Assembly (NCBI GenBank): GCA_050249455.1 | Contig: JBFWQM010000002.1 | Coordinates: 19,770-83,769, forward strand | Direction: 5' to 3' | DNA length: 64,000 bases | Source of the DNA: JBFWQM01 sp050249455 | GTDB lineage: Bacteria; Pseudomonadota; Alphaproteobacteria; MPNO01; VGEU01 | Part shown: positions 35,301-42,100 of the stretch, piece by piece | Layout: the number at the start of each line of letters is the position of its first letter | Numbering within the stretch: position 1 is the stretch's first letter | Made by a program: the position numbers and the translations under genes | Notes under the pieces: model-generated | What the model was told of the DNA's origin: nothing | What the model saw: the letters and a program-made list of their open reading frames with translations, nothing else | Databases searched by the model: none

Positions 35301-35521
35301 AGCGTCTCGAACAGCCGGCCGAGCATGTCGCGGGTGTCTTCCGGGTCGCGCGCGGCGGTCAGGCGGGTGAAGTCGGCAAGATCGGCGAACAGCACGGTGA
35401 CGTGCCGGCGTTCGCCGGTCGGGCCGCTCGATGCGCCGGGCAGCGCGCCGCCGCAACCGCCGCAGAAGCGGTTGGCCTGGGCATTGTCGAAACCGCAAGC
35501 GGGGCAGCGCATGGTGCGCAT
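32348..35521 (-). CDS. Class III adenylate/guanylate cyclase with AAA-type ATPase and TPR domains
   Basis: 1057 residues. The N-terminus is a zinc ribbon (CPACGFDN and FCGGCG). The cyclase domain at about 38-210 has both metal Asp residues (FADLADF, D47; GDNVMAVFG, D91) and the transition-state pair in TGDAVNLASR (N164, R168), so it should be active. An AAA/NACHT-like ATPase follows with Walker A GEAGIGKS (258-265) and Walker B VLLVMEDTHWAD. The C-terminal half is alanine-rich TPR-like repeats. Such soluble proteins make cAMP or cGMP in response to an unknown signal. It follows a phosphatase gene by 47 bases. Confidence 0.9.
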   Translation of the reverse strand: MRTMRCPACGFDNAQANRFCGGCGGALPGASSGPTGERRHVTVLFADLADFTRLTAARDPEDTRDMLGRLFETLDGIVTRYGGHVDKHIGDNVMAVFGAPVSHGNDAERACAAALAMHEAVAALGRSIALPLELHVGVASGTVVASTLGSARFSEYTVTGDAVNLASRLQGEAGAGETLVCAATVEAARGRIDCAPAGERQIKGLDRPVGVHRLHAVGRIAEPTDRPLVGRERELARLRALIDGCAARGAGGVAVLRGEAGIGKSRLTEAARAAATAAGLAVVTGLVLDFGAARDAGAIGATVRGLVTAAWDATADSHGIDTLRAAGRLAPEEAAPLRAVLGLALPDDERGLYESMAPAIRGARQQAAIDRVARAAAERRPVLLVMEDTHWADDATADALAALGRTARAAPIALVATTRLEGERTGPDWWASQGVDDVAAITLAPLDAGDAAALAAAHGADPEAVARCVARAGGNPLFLEQLARTADRGGEAMPETLHGLVLARLDRLPPADRRAAQAAAVFGQRFPPDGLAAVLAAPGDACAGLSAAGLVRPLGAEMLFDHALIRDGIYASLTRASRRELHAAAARWYDGRDPLLRAEHLERAEAPEAAGAYLAAARGLAADYRGAEATAAARRGMALAATDGERFALLALVGEIERESGDARASRATYGEALALAPDDRARCAALIGVAAAERQLGAVDEAHAALDRAEAIAARDGLTPDLAAIHYHRGSLHFARGLTEECRIAHEAALAAATAADAPELQARALSGLGDALYSVGRMRSARDMFARCVALAERLGLGRVAASNRVMIGHCLLYLGEPDAGVALIRESAEAARRAGNRFGEMFARQSAGMILTFWGADEAAEAEQAPALEMARALGSRRFESILLVQRAACALRRGDRAGARGLAEEAIAVCRDIGYSFGGAMAFAVLASAIDDPAGRRAALAEGEAALGGTAASHNHFWFAYFAIDAAAGLGDWAAARRFADALEAYTRAEPLPLSDFLVARGRALADAGGAAPDDAVRARLAAVAAEARRLDMAAALPALDAALAAGATVRPV

Positions 35522-35568
35522 CGTACACCCTGCGGCCGGCGCGTGCACGCCGGCGTAGTGCCTGCGGC

Positions 35569-36051
35569 TCAGCCGCGCTCGGCGGCCAGCCGCTCGGCGA
35601 GCGCCGCCAGAGCGTCCTGCTGTCCGCGCGCCTCGACCGCGCCGGGACGGGCGCGGCGCACCCGCTCGATCGCCTCGGGGGCGCTCAGGCGCGCGCGGCG
35701 CATCCAGTAGGCCGCGGCCATCAGCCCGGTTCGCCCCACGCCGGCGTAGCAGTGGACCAACACCTTGCCGGCGCGCAGCCCGTCGCCCACGAAGTGATAG
35801 AACAGGTCGAACTGGGCCGGCATCGGCGCGCCGAAATCGCGGACCGGCAGGTTGTGGCGCGCGAAGCCGAGCGCCACCGCCTCCGCCACCGGATAGCCGG
35901 GCGGCTGGCCGGGCTCGTCGAGCAGGCTGATGACGGTCGCGAAGCCGTTCTCGCGCAACGTCCGCAGCGTCTCGATCGACGGATTGGCGCCGCCGGCAAG
36001 GCGGTCCTCGTCGATCCACCAGAGATCGTAGCCGTAGGGGAAGCTCGCCAT
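35569..36051 (-). CDS. Dual-specificity/tyrosine phosphatase-like protein
   Basis: 160 residues. The signature HCYAGVGRTG is the C-x5-R phosphatase loop with the catalytic Cys and Arg, and the general-acid region is probably LPVRDFGAP. The size fits a single-domain dual-specificity phosphatase. The N-terminus FPYGYDLWWIDEDRLAGGANP resembles bacterial cytosolic members. GGAGA precedes the ATG. It sits 26 bases below a MarR gene and just above the cyclase gene, so it may share a signalling role with the cyclase. Confidence 0.85.
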   Translation of the reverse strand: MASFPYGYDLWWIDEDRLAGGANPSIETLRTLRENGFATVISLLDEPGQPPGYPVAEAVALGFARHNLPVRDFGAPMPAQFDLFYHFVGDGLRAGKVLVHCYAGVGRTGLMAAAYWMRRARLSAPEAIERVRRARPGAVEARGQQDALAALAERLAAERG

Positions 36052-36077
36052 CGCCGTCTCCAGCGGGAGGCGGCCCG

Positions 36078-36536
36078 TCAGCGCTGGGCCTCGACGTCGC
36101 GGGAGAGATTGTCGCGGATCTTGCGCAGCGTCGAGCGCAAGCCCGACAGCTCGTCCGCGCCGATGTCGCCGCCCGCCACGGCGTTCACCTCGAGGTGGCA
36201 GTGGTGGACGGTCGCCAGCAGGCTGCGCGCCTCGTCAGTCAGGAAGACGTTGATCGTGCGGCGGTCGGCGGCATTGCGCACCCGCCGGATCATGCCGTCG
36301 CGCTCCAGCAGGCGCAGCGCCGCGACCGTACTGGGCTCGGTGGTGCCGACGCGGCGGCTGAGCTCGCGCTGGCTGACTCCTTCCTCCAGCGACAGCATGC
36401 GCAGCACGAACCACTGCCCCGGCGTCAGGCCGTAGGGGTGCAGCCGCGTGCGCAGGGCCTTGGTCATCAGGTTGTCGGTGTCGCGCACGATATAGCCTAA
36501 CGATAATTCGGGGTCTTCGGACTCATGGACGTTCAT
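36078..36536 (-). CDS. MarR-family transcriptional regulator
   Basis: 152 residues with the MarR winged helix: LTPGQWFVLRMLSLEEG, RELSRRVGTTEPSTVAALRLL and the wing RVRNAADRRTINVFL. The ATG overlaps the TGA of the upstream UbiD gene (ATGA), so it is made in coupling with that enzyme and probably controls it. Inverted repeats in the divergent region upstream of UbiD (37996-38029) are candidate operators. Regulators placed last in the regulated operon are common for aromatic-acid responsive MarR proteins. Confidence 0.88.
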   Translation of the reverse strand: MNVHESEDPELSLGYIVRDTDNLMTKALRTRLHPYGLTPGQWFVLRMLSLEEGVSQRELSRRVGTTEPSTVAALRLLERDGMIRRVRNAADRRTINVFLTDEARSLLATVHHCHLEVNAVAGGDIGADELSGLRSTLRKIRDNLSRDVEAQR

Positions 36537-37933
36537 GTCAAGAACTCGCTGATATCGATCTGGCCATGGTTGGTCGGCATCGCCTTGGCGAAGCGCGCCC
36601 GGTCGGGCGACGTGACCGGCGGCCGCGTCGCATCGATGATCCACTTGGTGCCGACGCGGTACATCGCGCTCATGCCGGGCACGATGTCGGAGATGTTGTC
36701 GAGCGACCAGATGCGGCTGTTCGGCAGCTTCACGATGTCGTCTTCGGCGTGCACCCGTGTGGTCAGCGACCAGAACACCTGGCGCAGGTCGGACGCGTCG
36801 ATGTCGTCGTCCACCGCGATGGCGAGCTTGGGATGCATGTAGGGGCTCGACAGCGCGGCGATCAGCGCGGTCTTGGCTTGGCCGGCCACGCGCGGGCGGA
36901 TCTTCAGCACCACCGCCATCAGCCCGGCGATGCCGAGGCAGCGCACGTCGAGCAGGTCGAGCCCGCCTTCGACGTTCTTCAGGTGGTCGGTGATCACCGT
37001 CTCGATGCAGGTCGCGGTGATCGACTGGGTGTCGGTCATCGGCGCGCCGCACTGCATGCCGTAGAAGATCGGGTCGCGCCGGTGGGTGATCGCCTTGACG
37101 ACGAACACCTCGGTGGAGCCTTCCATCGCGTAGTTGCCGCTGGCCTCGCCGAACGGGCCCTCCGGCGTCATCTCCTCGGGCAGGATCTCGCCCTCGATCA
37201 CCAGCTCGGCGTCGGCCGGCACCTCGATGTCGATGGTCTCGCACTTGACCATCCGGATCGGATCCTCCAGCAGGCCGCCGGCCACCTCCAGCTCGTCGAG
37301 CCCGTAGGACGAGGTGAAGCCGGCGGCGTAGTAGAGCGCCGGATGGGCGCCGACCACCACCGCCGCGGGCATCGGCTGCTTCTTCTTCTGATACATCTCG
37401 TAGATGCGCAGCGCGTGCCGCGGGCAGATCAGGAAGCCGGTGCGGTCCGGCCCCAGGATCTGCTGGCGGTGGATCGACATGTTGCGGATGCCGGTCTCCG
37501 GATCCTTGATGATGACCATGCCGGCGGCGATGTAGGGGCCGGGGTCGGCCTGCGAGGTCCACATCGCCGGGAGCTTGGTGAGGTCGGCGTCCTTGCCGAG
37601 CTTGATGACCTCCTTGCACGGCGCGGTCGCGCGCTCGACCATCGCCGGCTTGACCGGCTTCTTGATGCGCTCCACCAGCGTGGAGATCAGGCGGTCCGGC
37701 TCCACCCCCAGCGCGATCGACCACTTGGTGCGGTCGGCGATCGCCTGGTTGACGACCTGCCAGCCGGGGAAGCCCTTCAGGTTGGTGAACAGCGTGGACT
37801 TCGCGAGCCGGTCGTAGGCCTTCCAGCCGACCGCCGAGAGGTTCTCATGAGGGTCGACTTCCTTGGTGATCCGAAGCAGCTCTCCCTGCTGCTCCAGGTT
37901 CCGGACGTGGGCCCGTAGAGACTGGTCACGCAT
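36533..37933 (-). CDS. UbiD-family decarboxylase, canonical
   Basis: 466 residues. It has the standard UbiD elements: IRNMSIHRQQILGPDRTG for the metal and flavin site, and EGEILPEEMTPEGPFGEASG with the two acidic residues that do proton transfer. It should bind prenylated FMN and decarboxylate an aromatic or alpha,beta-unsaturated acid. No UbiX gene lies nearby. The start MRDQSLRAHVRNLE fits the family. It leads an operon with MarR, phosphatase and perhaps cyclase genes and is divergent from a MetE-like gene. Confidence 0.88.
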   Translation of the reverse strand: MRDQSLRAHVRNLEQQGELLRITKEVDPHENLSAVGWKAYDRLAKSTLFTNLKGFPGWQVVNQAIADRTKWSIALGVEPDRLISTLVERIKKPVKPAMVERATAPCKEVIKLGKDADLTKLPAMWTSQADPGPYIAAGMVIIKDPETGIRNMSIHRQQILGPDRTGFLICPRHALRIYEMYQKKKQPMPAAVVVGAHPALYYAAGFTSSYGLDELEVAGGLLEDPIRMVKCETIDIEVPADAELVIEGEILPEEMTPEGPFGEASGNYAMEGSTEVFVVKAITHRRDPIFYGMQCGAPMTDTQSITATCIETVITDHLKNVEGGLDLLDVRCLGIAGLMAVVLKIRPRVAGQAKTALIAALSSPYMHPKLAIAVDDDIDASDLRQVFWSLTTRVHAEDDIVKLPNSRIWSLDNISDIVPGMSAMYRVGTKWIIDATRPPVTSPDRARFAKAMPTNHGQIDISEFLT

Positions 37934-37995
37934 GCGGTTCGGCCTTCTCTAGGACAGCGGGGCCATGGGACAAAAAAGACCGCAAGTTCTATGTT

Positions 37996-38029
37996 GAGTC
38001 GTTGTGTTTAGGCAACGAAGTTTCGACTC
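37996..38029. promoter_or_regulatory. Overlapping inverted repeats between divergent ubiD-like and metE-like genes
   Basis: TCGTTG (37999-38004) pairs with CAACGA (38013-38018), and GAGTCG (37996-38001) pairs with CGACTC (38024-38029). They lie in a 157-base, relatively AT-rich divergent region. They may be operator half-sites for the MarR protein encoded in the UbiD operon. Confidence 0.45.
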
Positions 38030-38090
38030 CGAACGATGTGCTACAACGCCGCAGCGCATGCGTTTCACCGGTGAATTTTTTGGAGACCCT

Positions 38091-39137
38091 ATGTCGATCC
38101 CCATCCTTCCCACTACCGTCGTCGGCAGCTACGTGCAGCCCGACTGGCTGGTCGACCGCGAAAAGCTGATCGGGCGGTCGCCGTCGCGGGTGCGCACCGA
38201 GGACATCTGGCGCATCCCGCCGCCGTGGCTGGAGGCGGCGCAGGACGACGCCACGCTGCTCGCCGTGCGCGACCTGGAGCGCGCGGGGATTGACGTGATC
38301 ACCGACGGCGAGATCCGGCGCGAAAGCTATTCGAACCGGTTCGCGACCGCGCTGGGCGGCATCGACAACGCCAATCCGGCGGTGATCCCCGGCCGGTCGG
38401 GCCGGCCAAACCTGGTGCCGCGAATCACCGGCCCGATCCGCCGCACCGGCCCGGTCGAGGTGCGCGACGTGGCGTTCCTGCGCGCCGCGACCGACCGGGC
38501 GATCAAGATCACCATCCCCGGCCCGTTCACCATGCTGCAGCAGGCGGTCAACGAGCACTATCCGGACGAAGCGTCGGCGGCGATGGACTACGCCGCGGCG
38601 GTGAACGAGGAGGTCAAGGCGCTGTTCGCCGCCGGCGCCGACGTGGTGCAGATCGACGAACCCTACGTCCAGGCCAACCCGGACAAGGCGCGCGCCTACG
38701 CGGTGCCGGCGATCAACCGGGCGCTGGAAGGGACGAAGGGTCTCGGCGCCACCTGCGTCCACCTGTGCTTCGGCTACGCCTATGTCGTGTTCGGCAAGCC
38801 CGGCGGCTACTCGTTCCTGCCGGAGCTGGAGGCCTGCGCGGCCGACCAGGTCTCGATCGAGGCGGCGCAGCCGAAGCTCGACCTCGAGATCCTGAAGGCG
38901 CTGCCGTCGAAGACCATCGTGCTCGGCGTCATCGACAACGGCGACCCGGCGGTGGAGACCGCGGAGACGGTGGCGGGCCGCATTCGTGCCGCGCTGAAGG
39001 TGCTGCCGGCGGAACGGCTGGTGCTGGCGCCCGACTGCGGCATGAAGTACCTGCCGCGCGAGACCGCGTTCGGCAAGCTGAAGGCGATGGCGGACGGGGC
39101 GAGGATCGTGCGGCGCGAGATCGGGGCGGCCGGCTGA
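38091..39137 (+). CDS. MetE C-terminal-domain methyltransferase-like protein, copy 1
   Basis: 348 residues, corresponding to the catalytic C-terminal barrel of cobalamin-independent methionine synthase without the N-terminal half. Zinc ligands are recognisable as VHLCFGYAY (His, Cys) and PDCGMKYLP (Cys). LPTTVVGSYVQP at the start and DEPYVQANPD are typical of short COG0620 proteins, which can transfer methyl groups from various donors to thiols. The true donor is unknown; the neighbouring UbiD genes hint at aromatic methyl ethers. GGAG precedes the ATG. A close paralogue lies 5.4 kb downstream. Confidence 0.85.
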   Translation: MSIPILPTTVVGSYVQPDWLVDREKLIGRSPSRVRTEDIWRIPPPWLEAAQDDATLLAVRDLERAGIDVITDGEIRRESYSNRFATALGGIDNANPAVIPGRSGRPNLVPRITGPIRRTGPVEVRDVAFLRAATDRAIKITIPGPFTMLQQAVNEHYPDEASAAMDYAAAVNEEVKALFAAGADVVQIDEPYVQANPDKARAYAVPAINRALEGTKGLGATCVHLCFGYAYVVFGKPGGYSFLPELEACAADQVSIEAAQPKLDLEILKALPSKTIVLGVIDNGDPAVETAETVAGRIRAALKVLPAERLVLAPDCGMKYLPRETAFGKLKAMADGARIVRREIGAAG

Positions 39138-39150
39138 GCCCGGCCGCCGG

Positions 39151-42100
39151 TCAGACGAACGTCGCGTCGATGGCGAGCACCTGGAGCTGCTGGATGTTCG
39201 CCAGCCCGCCGGTCCCCGCGCCGAAGCCGAGATAGGCGAACTCGGAGTTGCCGAGGTAGCTCGACATCATGTCGGTGGCGAGCGAGCCGCGCGACACGCC
39301 GTCGAAGGTGTAGCTCAGCACCTTCAGCGCCGAGTCCCAGTTGACGACGACCGTGTGCCACAGCCCGTCCTCGATGTTGGGCAGCGCGACCGGCGTGGTG
39401 CCCGTCAGGGCGTCGGGGTCGAGGAAGCCGGTGTGGTCCGCGGCGATGTCGGCGACGCCGATGGTGCGGTTGCCCGCCGGGCTGTTGTAGGTGTCGAACT
39501 CGATCGCGAGGCCGTTGCGGATGCCGGCGATTCCCAGGCCGCTGCCGGCGCCGCCGTTGACCGTCGCGCCGGCCGGATCGTTGTGGATCACGAAGGCCAT
39601 GCCGTCGGCGGCCCAGTCGGCGTCGCCGAAGTTGAGCTTGAAGCTGGCGGAGAAGTCCTCGCGGACGTCGACCCGGGCGGAGGTCGTCACCCCGCCAGAC
39701 TGGCCGGTCGTGGAAGTCAGGGTGTAGGTGTCCGTCGCCGCGTTGAACGTCGCGCTGCCGTGCGCGACCAGGGTGACGGCGGGCGGCGGCGTGACTGTGA
39801 CGCTGACGGTGGCCGCGCGCTGCGCCGCGCCGTCGCTGATCGTGTAGCTGAAGCTGTCGGGACCGGAATAGCCGGCGGCCGGGGTGTAGACGATGAAGTC
39901 GTCGGCCGGGTTGGCGGCGGTGCCGTTGTTGTTGATCGTGGCGGTGCCGTGGCCCGGCGCGGTCACGCCGACGATCGTCAGCGGGTCGTTGTTCGGATCG
40001 CTGTCGTTGCCCAGCACGTTGACCGAGACCGGGGTGCCAGCGGCGGTCGTCGCGCTGTCATTGTTGGCCACCGGCGGGCTGTTGGGCGGCGGCACGGCAT
40101 TGACGGTGACGTTCACCGCCCCAACCGTCGAGGCCTTGCCGTCGGAGATCGTGTAGCTGAAGCCGTCGGGGCCCGAGTAGCCGGCGGCCGGGGTGTAGAC
40201 GATGAAGTCGTCAGCCGGGTTGGCGGCGGTGCCGTTGTTGTTGATCGCGGCGGTGCCGTGGCCCGGCGTGGTCACGCCGACGATGGTCAGCGGGTCGCCG
40301 TTCGCGTCGCTGTCGTTGGCCAGCACGTTGACCGAGACCGGCGTGCCGGCGACGGTGGCGGCGGTGTCGGTGTTCGCCACCGGCGGCGTATTGGGCGGCG
40401 GGGTGATCGTCACGCCGACGTTGCCCACCGTCGTGGCGGTGCCGTCGGAGATCGTATAGGTGAAGCCGTCCGGTCCGGAATAGCCGGCCGCCGGCGTGTA
40501 GACGACGGTGTCGTCGGCCGGGTTGGCGGGCGTGCCGTTGTTGTTGATCGTCGCCGTGCCGTGCGCCGGCGCGGAGACCGCGACGATGGTGATCGGGTTG
40601 GCGTCGGCATCGCTGTCGTTGGCGAGCACGTTGACCGTGACCGGCGCGCCGGCGGCGGTCGTCGCGGAGTCGGCGTTGGCGACCGGCGGGGTATTGGGCG
40701 CCTGGCCCTGCACGGTCGCGCTGATGTTGTGGACGCGCAGCTTCTGCACGTTGTCGAGGCCGCCGGTACCGGCCCCGAAGCCGAGATAGGCGAACTCCGA
40801 ATTGCCGAGGTACTGCGACATCATGTCGGTGGCGAGCGAGCCCATCGACACGCCGTCGAAGGTGTAGCTGAGGACCTTGGTGGCGGCGTTCCAGTTGACC
40901 GAGACGGCGTGCCACAGGCCGTCCTCGATGTTCGCCAGCGCGACCGGGGTGGTGCCGGTCAGGCTGTCGGTGTCGAGGAAGCCGGTATGGTCGGCGGCGA
41001 TGTCGGCGACCCCGATCGTGCGGTTGCCGGCCGGGCTGTTGTAGGTATCGAACTCGATCGCGAGTCCGTTGGCGAGGCCCGCGATGCCCAGGCCGCTGCC
41101 GCCGCCGCCCACGGCGTTCGCCCCCGCGGCGGCGTTGTGGATCACGAACGCCATTCCGTCGGCGGCCCAGTCGCGGTCGCCGAAGTTCAGGTCGAAGGCG
41201 AGGGAGAAGTTCTGCCGCACGTCGACGCGCGCGGTGGTCATCACCGTGCCGGCCTGGCCGGTGCTCGACGTCAGGGTGTAGACGCCGGTGCCGCTGTCGA
41301 ACGTCGTGCTGCCGTTTGCCTTGAGCGACAGCGTCGCGGGCGGCGGCGCGGTGACCGTCACGCCAACGCTGCCGACGGTCGAGGCCTTGCCGTCGGAGAT
41401 GGTGTAGGTGAAGCCGTCCGGCCCGGAATAGCCGGCCGCCGGGGTGTAGACGATGGTGTCGTCGGCCGGGTTTGCGGGGGTGCCGTTGTTGTTGATGACG
41501 GCGGTGCCGTGCGCCGGGGCGGAGACCGCGATGATGGTGATCGGGTCGGCGTTGGCGTCGCTGTCGTTGGCGAGCACGCTCACCGTCACCGGCGTGCCGG
41601 CGGCGGTCGACGCGGTGTCGGGGTTGGCCACGGGCGGGGTGTTGGGCGGCGGCACCGCGTTCACGGTGACGCTGACCGATCCGACCGTCGAGGCCGTCCC
41701 GTCGGAGATCGTGTAGGTGAAGCTGTCGGGTCCGGCGTAGCCGGACGCCGGCGTGTAGACGATGAAGTCGTCGGCGCCGTTTGCGGGCGTGCCGTTGTCG
41801 TTGATGGTCGCCGTGCCGTGCGCGGGGTTCGCCACCGAGATGATGCTGAGCGGGTCGAGGTTCGGGTCGGAATCGTTGGCCAGGACGTTGATGCTGACCG
41901 GGGTGTTGGTCGCCGTGCTCGCGCTGTCGGCGATCGCGACCGGCGCGCCGTTGCCCGGCGTCTCGTTCTCGTAGGTGGCGGCGATGCTGGTCAGCTTCAC
42001 CATCTGGAGATTGGCGAGCCCGCCGGTGCCGCCGCCGACGCCGAAATAGGCGAACGACGAGCCGCCCAGGAAGGTGGTGACCAGGTCGGTCGTCAGCGAC

